This document shows positions 6,500 through 12,975 of a stretch of 14,147 nucleotides of DNA, in pieces. This stretch comes from Paracoccaceae bacterium. Lineage in GTDB: Bacteria; Pseudomonadota; Alphaproteobacteria; Rhodobacterales; Rhodobacteraceae. The stretch is from assembly GCA_007121115.1 (NCBI GenBank), contig SKMI01000129.1:1-14147 (forward strand), in the 5' to 3' direction. Numbering within the stretch: position 1 is the first letter of the stretch; every line of letters starts with the position of its first letter. The notes beneath the pieces were generated by a model. It had not been told where the DNA came from. It saw only the letters and a program-made list of their open reading frames with translations, and searched no databases. A program made the translations under genes and the position numbers.

Positions 6500-7807
6500 A
6501 TGGCACAGGCCGATGCCTCGATGATGGACGCAGGGCAAGGCCCGGCGCGTGCGGAAACCGAAAAGCTTGTCACCTCGGACGGCACGCCGCTGAAGCGCGC
6601 GCTTGAGCGCGCCGAGCGTCAGCGCAAGATCGCGGCCGTGGGACTCGTAGCGCCGCTGCTGATCTTTCTGCTCACGGTGTTTATCTGGCCCATCGCGCAG
6701 ATGATGTGGCTCAGCGTCAAGAATGACCAAATCGTCGATGCATTGCCACGCACGCTGCAGGAATTGCAGACCTGGGACGGGCAGGATCTGCCGGGTGAGA
6801 ATGTGTATGCGGCGCTCCATGCCGACATGATGGAGGACCTGGAGCGCGACCGGCGGGACCGCAAGACCGGGCCGATGGGTATCCGGCTCAACTACGAACT
6901 CAGCGCCGCGCGCTCGGCCGTGTCCCGGACCTCACGCAACGTCGACGAATTCGAAGCGCCCTACAAGGACGCGTTCATGGATGCGCACCGGCTCTGGGGC
7001 GATCCGGCGCTCTGGCGGGTGATCAAGCGCGAGGGGCGTCCGCTCACTGCGTCCTACTATGTTGCCGCGCTCGACCGCGAATATGCCGAGGATGGCAGCA
7101 TCGTCCAGCGCGACGAAAACCGCCGCATCTATGTGCCCCTGTTCGGGCGCACGCTCTATCTCAGCGTCGTCATCACGGCGATGACTTTCCTGCTGGGCTT
7201 CCCCATCGCCTATTACATGTCGATCCTGCCCATGCGGCAGGCGAACCTGCTGATGATCTGCGTGTTGCTGCCGTTCTGGACATCGCTTCTGGTGCGCACC
7301 TCGGCCTGGATCGTGCTGTTGCAACAGCAAGGGGTGATCAATTCGGGGCTGGTGGCCGCGGGAATCATCGACGACGGCAGTCGATTATCGATGATCTACA
7401 ACCAGACCGGCACCATTGTGGCGATGACCCATATCCTGCTGCCGTTCATGGTGCTGCCGCTCTATTCGGTCATGCGCACCATACCGCCCAGTTACATGCG
7501 GGCGGCGAAATCGCTGGGCGCCACACCCTCCACTGCGTTCCGCCGGGTTTATTTCCCACAGACCCTGCCGGGGATCGGCGCGGGCGGGGTGCTCGTTTTC
7601 ATCATCTCCATCGGCTACTACATCACGCCGGCGCTGGTGGGCGGTCAGTCGGGGCGGATGATCTCGAACGAGATTGCGCGCCACATCCAGCAATCGCTCA
7701 ACTGGGGTCTTGCGGCCGCGCTCGGCACCATGCTGCTGGTGGGCGTGCTGATCCTGTACTGGCTCTTCAATCGGTTTGTCGGGTCCGACAGCCTGAAATT
7801 CGGCTGA
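6500..7807 (+). CDS. potB: ABC permease, PotB-like, with a large extracytoplasmic insertion
   Basis: A 435-residue inner-membrane permease subunit, far longer than classic PotB (about 280). Residues 1-43 are a charged cytoplasmic tail. The first helix is about 44-66. It is followed by about 140 mostly charged residues (74-213) with no membrane segment, probably a periplasmic domain, then the usual set of helices from about 215. The EAA loop that contacts the ATPase is YMRAAKSLGATPSTAF...LPG (about 331-357). GGGGAG lies 6 nt before the ATG. The order ATPase, binding protein, permease, permease and the next gene's start 12 nt after this stop show a single operon. I recall other Rhodobacterales polyamine-type permeases of about this length, so the insertion is probably family-specific rather than an assembly fault. 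Its fold and role are unknown to me. Confidence 0.88.
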   Translation: MAQADASMMDAGQGPARAETEKLVTSDGTPLKRALERAERQRKIAAVGLVAPLLIFLLTVFIWPIAQMMWLSVKNDQIVDALPRTLQELQTWDGQDLPGENVYAALHADMMEDLERDRRDRKTGPMGIRLNYELSAARSAVSRTSRNVDEFEAPYKDAFMDAHRLWGDPALWRVIKREGRPLTASYYVAALDREYAEDGSIVQRDENRRIYVPLFGRTLYLSVVITAMTFLLGFPIAYYMSILPMRQANLLMICVLLPFWTSLLVRTSAWIVLLQQQGVINSGLVAAGIIDDGSRLSMIYNQTGTIVAMTHILLPFMVLPLYSVMRTIPPSYMRAAKSLGATPSTAFRRVYFPQTLPGIGAGGVLVFIISIGYYITPALVGGQSGRMISNEIARHIQQSLNWGLAAALGTMLLVGVLILYWLFNRFVGSDSLKFG

Positions 7808-7819
7808 GGGAGCGCGCTC

Positions 7820-8671
7820 ATGTCCATGCCCGCCTATTACACCACGAAGGACAAGGTCTGGCATTACACCTTCCGGGTGATCTGCTTCGCGATCTTCTTC
7901 TTCCTGCTGGCGCCGATCCTGATCATGATCCCGCTCAGCTTCAACGCCGCGCCGTTCTTCACCTTCACGCGCGAGATGCTGACGCTGAACCCCGAGGGTT
8001 TCTCGATGCGCTGGTACGAGGATTTCCTGGGCTCGGCAAGCTGGCGGCGGTCGATCCAGAATTCCTTCCTCATCGGTATTTCGGCGACCATCGTGTCGAC
8101 GGTCCTGGGCACACTGGCCGCGCTGGGGCTCAGTCGGTCCGAGATGCCGGCCAAGGGGCTGATCATGGGCATCCTGATTTCACCCATGATCGTGCCGCTG
8201 ATCATTTCGGCGGCGGGGATGTTCTTCTTCTTCTCGTCGGTGAATCTGGCCGGTACGTATCTCGGCGTGGTGCTGGCCCATGCCGCACTTGGCACGCCCT
8301 TTGTGGTGATCACGGTGACGGCAACCCTGGTGGGCTTCGATCACTCGCTGACCCGCGCGGCGGCGAACCTCGGCGCCTCGCCCACGCGAACGTTCTTCAA
8401 GATCACCATGCCGCTGATCCTGCCGGGCGTGATCTCGGGGGCGCTCTTTGCCTTCATCACCTCGTTCGACGAGATCGTGGTGGTGCTGTTCGTGGCCGGG
8501 CCGGAGCAACGCACCATCCCGCGCGAGATGTGGTCCGGTATCCGCGAGGATATCAGCCCGACCATTCTGGCGGTGGCCACCATCCTGGTGCTGATCTCGG
8601 TGGCGCTGCTGACGGTGGTGGAACTGCTGCGCCGCCGCGGCGAGCGACTGCGCGGCATGTCGCCGGGCTGA
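7820..8671 (+). CDS. potC: ABC permease, PotC-like
   Basis: A 283-residue inner-membrane permease, of normal PotC length, with about six membrane helices (the first near 19-40). The EAA loop LTRAAANLGASPTRTFFKITMPLILPG (split here: LTRAAANLGASPTRTF then FKITMPLILPG) lies at about 176-200. It pairs with the upstream permease to form the channel. The GAGGGAG ribosome site overlaps the stop codon of the upstream gene, so the two are probably translationally coupled. ATG at 7820 is chosen; ATG at 7826 is nearly as good. A rho-independent terminator follows 25 nt after the stop, closing the operon. Confidence 0.9.
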   Translation: MSMPAYYTTKDKVWHYTFRVICFAIFFFLLAPILIMIPLSFNAAPFFTFTREMLTLNPEGFSMRWYEDFLGSASWRRSIQNSFLIGISATIVSTVLGTLAALGLSRSEMPAKGLIMGILISPMIVPLIISAAGMFFFFSSVNLAGTYLGVVLAHAALGTPFVVITVTATLVGFDHSLTRAAANLGASPTRTFFKITMPLILPGVISGALFAFITSFDEIVVVLFVAGPEQRTIPREMWSGIREDISPTILAVATILVLISVALLTVVELLRRRGERLRGMSPG

Positions 8672-8696
8672 GGCTGCGGCACGCGAGACCCGGATG

Positions 8697-8718
8697 GGGC
8701 GCCCACGGGCGCCCTTTT
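8697..8718 (+). terminator. Rho-independent terminator of the ABC operon
   Basis: GGGCGCCC, AC, GGGCGCCC, then TTTT. Each half is itself palindromic; the likely RNA stem is seven GC pairs with a CACG loop, followed directly by four T. It lies 25 nt after the last permease gene and before ftsY, separating the two units. Confidence 0.8.
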
Positions 8719-8791
8719 CCGTTGCGGCGCTCCCTTTCCTATGGCGGCGCCGTGCAGTAGCAAGGACGCGGCGCGCAGCAGAGGGAAGTCC

Positions 8792-9925
8792 ATGTCGTTC
8801 TTCAAGAAGCTCAAGGACCGGATGTTCCGGTCATCCTCGAAGCTGGACGAGGATCTGGACGCTCTTGTGCGCGAGGGCGGCGAGGGCGATGCTGCGGCGC
8901 CGCCGCAGGAACCTGATCTGGCCCCGTCTGCCGCCCCCGACCCGGTGCCGGACCCCGCCCCCGAGCCACTGCCGCCTTCTGCGCCCGAACCTGCCCCCGA
9001 GCCGTCACCCGCGCCGCCCGGCGCGCAGAAGCCCGGGGTCTTCGGGCGTCTGTTGGGGCGGCGGGCCGAGGCGGAGGCCCCGCGCCGGGTGCTGGATGAC
9101 GAAATGCTGGAAAGCCTCGAGGAGGTGCTGATCCAGGCCGATCTGGGCGTGGAAACGGCGCTGAAAGTCACCGCCAGCATGGCCGAGGGCCGGTTCGGGC
9201 GGCGGTTGTCTGTGCCCGAGATCAAGCGGCTGCTGGCCGATGAGGTGACGCGTATCCTGGATCCCGTGGCGCGGCCCTTGCCGATCTATGCCTCGCGCCC
9301 GCAGGTGGTGCTGGTGGTTGGCGTGAACGGCGCGGGCAAGACCACCACCATCGGCAAGCTGGCGGCGCAGTTCCGCGCCGCGGGCAAATCGGTGATGATC
9401 GCCGCCGGGGACACATTTCGCGCCGCCGCGGTGGAGCAGCTGCAGGTCTGGGGCGAGCGCGCGGGCGTGCCGGTGATGACCGCGCCGCAGGGCACCGACC
9501 CGGCCTCGCTGGCCTATGACGCGCTGGAGCGTGCGCGGGCCGAGGGCGCGGATCTCTTGCTGATCGACACGGCAGGGCGGTTGCAGAATCGCGAGGATCT
9601 GATGGCGGAGCTTTCGAAGATCCTGCGCGTCCTGCGCAAGCTCGACCCGGAGGCGCCGCACAACACGCTCCTGGTGCTCGATGCCACCACGGGCCAGAAC
9701 GCGCTTCGGCAGGTGGAGATTTTTCAGAAGATGGCGAATGTGACCGGGCTGGTGATGACCAAACTGGATGGCACGGCACGCGGCGGCGTGCTGGTCGCAC
9801 TGGCCGACCGCTTCGGCCTGCCGATCCATGCCATCGGCGTCGGTGAGCAGATCGACGATCTGGCCCCCTTCGACCCTGAGGATTTCGCCGCCGCGCTGGT
9901 CGGGCAAGAGCGCGAGACGCCCTGA
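8792..9925 (+). CDS. ftsY: Signal recognition particle receptor FtsY
   Basis: A 377-residue SRP-receptor GTPase that docks SRP-ribosome complexes at the inner membrane. The N-terminal region starts MSFFKKLKDRMF, a basic amphipathic membrane-binding stretch, then an acidic and Pro-rich linker (about 37-76, runs of PAPEP type). The N domain begins near 100, and the G domain has all GTPase motifs: GVNGAGKTTT (177-186), DTFRAAAVEQL, DTAGR, TKLDGTARGG and GVGEQIDDLAPF. I chose ATG 8792, 3-4 nt after GAGGGAAG, because the upstream start at 8741 would lie close behind the terminator and adds a non-conserved tail. It stands alone between the ABC terminator and a convergent PIN gene; its promoter should lie in 8719-8780. 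Confidence 0.96.
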   Translation: MSFFKKLKDRMFRSSSKLDEDLDALVREGGEGDAAAPPQEPDLAPSAAPDPVPDPAPEPLPPSAPEPAPEPSPAPPGAQKPGVFGRLLGRRAEAEAPRRVLDDEMLESLEEVLIQADLGVETALKVTASMAEGRFGRRLSVPEIKRLLADEVTRILDPVARPLPIYASRPQVVLVVGVNGAGKTTTIGKLAAQFRAAGKSVMIAAGDTFRAAAVEQLQVWGERAGVPVMTAPQGTDPASLAYDALERARAEGADLLLIDTAGRLQNREDLMAELSKILRVLRKLDPEAPHNTLLVLDATTGQNALRQVEIFQKMANVTGLVMTKLDGTARGGVLVALADRFGLPIHAIGVGEQIDDLAPFDPEDFAAALVGQERETP

Positions 9926-9942
9926 AAGGTGCGCTTATCGGG

Positions 9943-9961
9943 GACGGGGCTCCCGCCCGTC
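9943..9961 (+). terminator. Possible ftsY terminator
   Basis: GACGGG and CCCGTC form a 6-bp stem around GCTCCCG, starting 18 nt after the ftsY stop; two G-U pairs could lengthen it. Only two T follow (TTCC), so it is weak as a rho-independent terminator. Confidence 0.35.
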
Positions 9962-9999
9962 TTCCGTCGGCTTGCGCCTCCGTCATCCCGTTGGGCCGG

Positions 10000-10030
10000 G
10001 CGCCCGCGCGAAGGGCGCGTGCGCGGGTGC
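10000..10030. other. GC-rich hairpin between convergent ftsY and the PIN gene
   Basis: GCGCCCGCGC (10000-10009) pairs with GCGCGGGTGC (10021-10030) with one G-U. An alternative 6-bp stem, GCGCCC with GGGCGC (10013-10018), uses the same bases. It sits just past the end of the PIN gene and could serve transcripts from either side. Confidence 0.4.
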
Positions 10031-10038
10031 GCAGCGCT

Positions 10039-10587
10039 TCAGTCAAGCGCCTTTCCGAGCCGTGGCAGCCCCGCGCGTTTCAGGAGCGGGCGCAGGGGCT
10101 GGGGGCGGTTCGAGGCGGTTTCCGTCGTTTCCTGTGCGGTTTGCACGGCGGGTTCCACAAACGCGGGGTCGGCGAGCCAGAGGTCTATCAGAAAATCATC
10201 GGGAGCGCGCGCGCGGAGGCCTTCTGGCGCCAGCGCGCGGGCGGGAAAGTCGCGCAGGTTGCGGGTGAGGATCAGCGAGGCCCCTCCGGCGATGGCGGTG
10301 GCCAGCACGTGGCGGTCGGCAGGGTCGGGGAGGTCGAGCCGGGATTCGACCTCGGGCGCGGGCGGGATTTCGGCCTCGGGCCAGCGGGGCCGCAGGGCGG
10401 CGATGGCGGCTTGCGCGGTGGCGGCGGCCTCGGGGCTCTTGCGCGCGGCGGCCAGCTGCCATTCGGCGAGGATGCGCGCCGACCAGAGCGGTGTAAAACC
10501 GCCCGCCGCTGCCACGTTCAGCAATATCTCGCGCAGGACCGACGGGAACAGCACGCAGGCGTCCAGCACCACCCGTGGCGGGCTCAT
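10039..10587 (-). CDS. PIN-domain protein (PIN_3 type), coupled to the methyltransferase
   Basis: A 182-residue putative ribonuclease of the PIN fold. The acidic residues expected for metal binding are present: D9 in VVLDACVLFP, E42 in ARILAEW, and D88/D91 in DLPDPADRHVLA; the LILTRNLRDFP segment also fits PIN_3 proteins. Its ATG overlaps the stop of the upstream methyltransferase in ATGA (10587-10584 on the minus strand), so translation is probably coupled. VapC-type toxins usually follow a small antitoxin gene; here the partner is an rRNA methyltransferase-like gene and no antitoxin is visible. I recall Rhodobacterales families named for the neighbouring loci RSP_2648 (PIN) and RSP_2647 (methyltransferase), suggesting a conserved pair. 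The last 40 residues are Pro/Arg-rich and look unstructured. The RNA target is unknown. Confidence 0.85.
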   Translation of the reverse strand: MSPPRVVLDACVLFPSVLREILLNVAAAGGFTPLWSARILAEWQLAAARKSPEAAATAQAAIAALRPRWPEAEIPPAPEVESRLDLPDPADRHVLATAIAGGASLILTRNLRDFPARALAPEGLRARAPDDFLIDLWLADPAFVEPAVQTAQETTETASNRPQPLRPLLKRAGLPRLGKALD

Positions 10588-11789
10588 CCGTCCAGCCGCC
10601 AGAACAGCGCTTTCAGATACCCGCTTTCGGCCAGTTGCGGCAGTTGCGGATGGTCCGGCCCGGCGAACCCGGTGTGGAGGATCTGCCCCGCCCGCCCGGC
10701 GCGGCCGATCCCGCGTGCGCAAGCCGCGCGGAAGGCGGCGAGGTCGGCGGCGTGGGAACAGGAGCAGAGCGCCATAAACCCCCCGGGCGCCACCAGCGGC
10801 GCGGCCAGGCGCGCCACGCGCTCATAGGCGCGCAGCCCCGCGTCCAGCGCGCTGCGGTTGGGGGCGAACGCGGGCGGGTCGCAGACGACCAGATCGAAGC
10901 GCGCGCCTTCGCCTGCCAGCGCCTCCATCACCGCGAAGGCGTCGCCGCGCCGTGTGCTCAGGCGGTTCGTGAGGCCGCTCTGCACCGCCCCTTCTTCGGC
11001 CAGCGCCAAGGCGGGGGCAGAACTGTCCACCGCCAGCGCGCGCTCGGCCCCGGCGGCGAGGGCTGCCAGCGCGAAGCCGCCGACATGGGCGAAGACGTCC
11101 AGCACCTTTCCGCCGCCGCTTACCAAGGACGCGGCAAACGCGTGGTTCGGGCGCTGGTCGAAGAACAGCCCGGTCTTCTGCCCGCCCAGCACATCGGCCA
11201 TGTAGGTGGCGCCGTTCATGGGCACGGGGACCGGGGCATCGACGGTGCCGCGCAGCACCTCGGTCACCTCGGGCAGACCCTCCAGCGCGCGGGCGCGACC
11301 GGTGCCGTTGCAGACCACGCGGGCCACGCCGGTGGCCGCGACCAGCGCGTCCACCAGCGGCTCCAGATGCGCCTGCGCCCAGGTGGCGTTGGGCTGGATC
11401 ACCGCCAGATCGCCGAAACGGTCGATGATGACGCCGGGCAGGCGGTCGCCTTCGGCATGGATCAGGCGGTAGAAGGGCGTATCGAACAACCGCTTCCGCA
11501 GCGCCAGCGCGTGGCGCAGGCGGGCGGTCAGCCAGTCAGGCCCGATCTCGGCCGCCGGGTCGCGGTCCAGCATCCGGGCGATGATCTTCGAGTTCGGGTT
11601 GACGGTGACAAGGCCCAGCGCGCGGCGCTCGCCATCCTCCAGCACCGCCAGCGCGCCGGGCTCCAGCGCGCGGGTGCGCCGGTCGGTGACAAGCTGGTCG
11701 GCATAGACCCAGGGGAAGCCGTGGCGCAGTGGGCGCGGGTCGACCTTGGGGCGCAGGCGGACGGTGGGGCGCGGAGGGGTGTCGGACAT
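10584..11789 (-). CDS. RlmI-like class I SAM-dependent rRNA methyltransferase
   Basis: A 401-residue protein close in length to E. coli RlmI (m5C1962 of 23S rRNA). The N-terminus (RLRPKVDPRPLRHGFPWVYA, then about 40-70) is a PUA-like RNA-binding domain. A middle domain follows (HAEGDRLPGVIIDRFGD). The methyltransferase core has KTGLFFDQR (205-213), the SAM-binding region VLDVFAHVGGFAL, and DPPAF (304-308), where RlmI itself has DPPKF; CSCS (342-345) supplies cysteines of the kind m5C enzymes use. It is the upstream gene of a two-gene unit with the PIN protein (ATGA overlap) and diverges from an EamA transporter. I chose the ATG at 11789, which gives the normal N-terminus, though the ribosome site is poor. 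The exact modified nucleotide is inferred from family only. Confidence 0.88.
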   Translation of the reverse strand: MSDTPPRPTVRLRPKVDPRPLRHGFPWVYADQLVTDRRTRALEPGALAVLEDGERRALGLVTVNPNSKIIARMLDRDPAAEIGPDWLTARLRHALALRKRLFDTPFYRLIHAEGDRLPGVIIDRFGDLAVIQPNATWAQAHLEPLVDALVAATGVARVVCNGTGRARALEGLPEVTEVLRGTVDAPVPVPMNGATYMADVLGGQKTGLFFDQRPNHAFAASLVSGGGKVLDVFAHVGGFALAALAAGAERALAVDSSAPALALAEEGAVQSGLTNRLSTRRGDAFAVMEALAGEGARFDLVVCDPPAFAPNRSALDAGLRAYERVARLAAPLVAPGGFMALCSCSHAADLAAFRAACARGIGRAGRAGQILHTGFAGPDHPQLPQLAESGYLKALFWRLDG

Positions 11790-11915
11790 GCGGGCGGGCA
11801 CCGGGGTTGCGGAACGGACGTCTTCGGCGATACCGCAGCCGCCGGGCAGATGCCAGCGGCGGATGCGAGGCGGCGCGCGCTTGCGTCCCGGGCGAAAGGG
11901 TGCGAGAAACTTCAC
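11790..11915. promoter_or_regulatory. Divergent intergenic region, methyltransferase/EamA
   Basis: This 126-bp gap must hold promoters for both directions. I see no clear -35/-10 pair. An imperfect dyad lies at 11839-11862: CCGCCG and CGGCGG, with an inner GGC/GCC pair around AGAT, offset by two bases. It may be chance in such GC-rich DNA. Confidence 0.35.
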
Positions 11916-12887
11916 ATGGTAAGTAAGGTCGCCCCCACCAACGACGCGCCCACCGCCGGAACGGCAGGCGACCCCGCTGCTCGTGACGACCAGCGCCCGC
12001 TGCTGGGCGTGTTCTGGATGCTGGTGACGGGGTTCTGCTTTGTCGCGGTGACGGCGATCGTCAAGTATCTGGGCGACGACATGCCCGCGGCGCAATCGGC
12101 CTTCCTGCGCTATCTGCTGGGGTTGGTGTTCCTGCTGCCGATGATCCCGGCGCTGCGCGCGGCGCGCCTGTCCCCGCGGGATTACCGGCTGTTCGGGTTG
12201 CGCGGGATCGTCCATGCGCTGGGCGTGATCCTGTGGTTCTATGCCATGACCCAGATCCCGCTGGCCGAGGTGACGGCGATGAACTACCTCGCGCCGGTCT
12301 ATATCACCATCGCGGCGGCGATCTTCCTGGGCGAGCGGCTGGCCTGGCGGCGGGTGATGGCGGTGGTGGCGGCGCTTCTGGGGGCGCTGATCATCCTGCG
12401 TCCCGGGTTCCGCGAGCTTTCGCCCGGCCATATCGCCATGCTGGGCACGGCGGCGTTTTTCGCGTGGTCCTACATGCTGGCGAAGGTGATGTCGGGGACC
12501 TCGAACGCGGCGGTGGTGGTGGGGATGCTGTCGATCACGGTGACCATCGGGCTGGCGCCCTTTGCGTGGTGGGTCTGGGTGACACCGACGCTGGAGCAAC
12601 TGGCGTGGCTGTTCCTGGTGGCGCTGTTTGCCACCGGCGGGCATTACGCCATGACGCTGGCCTTTGCCGCGGCGCCGATCACGGTGACGCAGCCGGTGAC
12701 CTTCCTGCAACTGGTCTGGGCGGTGCTGATCGGGGCGATGTTCTTTGGTGAACCGGCGGATATCTGGGTGATCGCGGGCGGGTCGGTGATCATCGGCGCG
12801 GTGTGCTTCATTTCATGGCGCGAGGCGATGCTGAAACGCGCCACCGCCCGCGCCGCCACTCCGGCTGGGGCGCCGCCGACGGCCTGA
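11916..12887 (+). CDS. EamA-family drug/metabolite transporter (DMT)
   Basis: A 323-residue inner-membrane protein with about ten hydrophobic helices in two EamA repeats, starting near residue 29. Features of the family include the first-repeat segment FLRYLLGLVFLLPM, then AEVTAMNYLAPVYITIAAAIFLGERL at the end of repeat one, and VTQPVTFLQLVWAVLIGAMFFGE at the equivalent place in repeat two. The tail is short, Ala/Pro/Arg-rich and cytoplasmic. Such proteins usually export amino acids or related metabolites; the substrate cannot be told here. The ATG at 11916 has only a weak upstream AAGGG, 15 nt away. It is divergent from the methyltransferase and convergent with transketolase, so probably a single-gene unit. 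Confidence 0.88.
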   Translation: MVSKVAPTNDAPTAGTAGDPAARDDQRPLLGVFWMLVTGFCFVAVTAIVKYLGDDMPAAQSAFLRYLLGLVFLLPMIPALRAARLSPRDYRLFGLRGIVHALGVILWFYAMTQIPLAEVTAMNYLAPVYITIAAAIFLGERLAWRRVMAVVAALLGALIILRPGFRELSPGHIAMLGTAAFFAWSYMLAKVMSGTSNAAVVVGMLSITVTIGLAPFAWWVWVTPTLEQLAWLFLVALFATGGHYAMTLAFAAAPITVTQPVTFLQLVWAVLIGAMFFGEPADIWVIAGGSVIIGAVCFISWREAMLKRATARAATPAGAPPTA

Positions 12888-12896
12888 GTGAGCGCG

Positions 12897-12941
12897 CCCG
12901 CCCGGGGGCCGTACGGGTGGGTGGGGTACGGCCCGGGCGGG
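12897..12941. other. Large hairpin with a G-quadruplex motif between convergent genes
   Basis: CCCGCCCGGG plus CCGTAC (12897-12914, with a two-G bulge at 12907-12908) pairs with GTACGGCCCGGGCGGG (12926-12941): sixteen pairs. The loop is GGGTGGGTGGG. Together with the five G at 12904-12908, this gives a four-tract G-quadruplex motif on the plus strand with loops of 6, 1 and 1 nt. It lies between the ends of the EamA and transketolase genes and may end both transcripts, though no T-run follows. Confidence 0.65.
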
Positions 12942-12975
12942 TGGGCTGTGGCTGGCGCGCAGCGCAAGGACGGAG

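Noticed and set aside
10039..10587. PIN protein as a standard VapBC toxin
   Set aside because: No small antitoxin gene adjoins it; the upstream coupled gene is a 401-residue methyltransferase and the downstream side is the convergent ftsY.
10575..11915. Long plus-strand frame running in front of the EamA transporter, which would make a 770-residue fusion
   Set aside because: This part is antisense to the methyltransferase and PIN genes, is Gln/Arg/Gly-rich and has no domain. The real transporter begins at 11916.
11790..12710. Minus-strand frame extending the methyltransferase upstream to 708 residues
   Set aside because: It is antisense to the EamA gene and His/Arg-rich. RlmI-like proteins are about 400 residues, matching the start at 11789.
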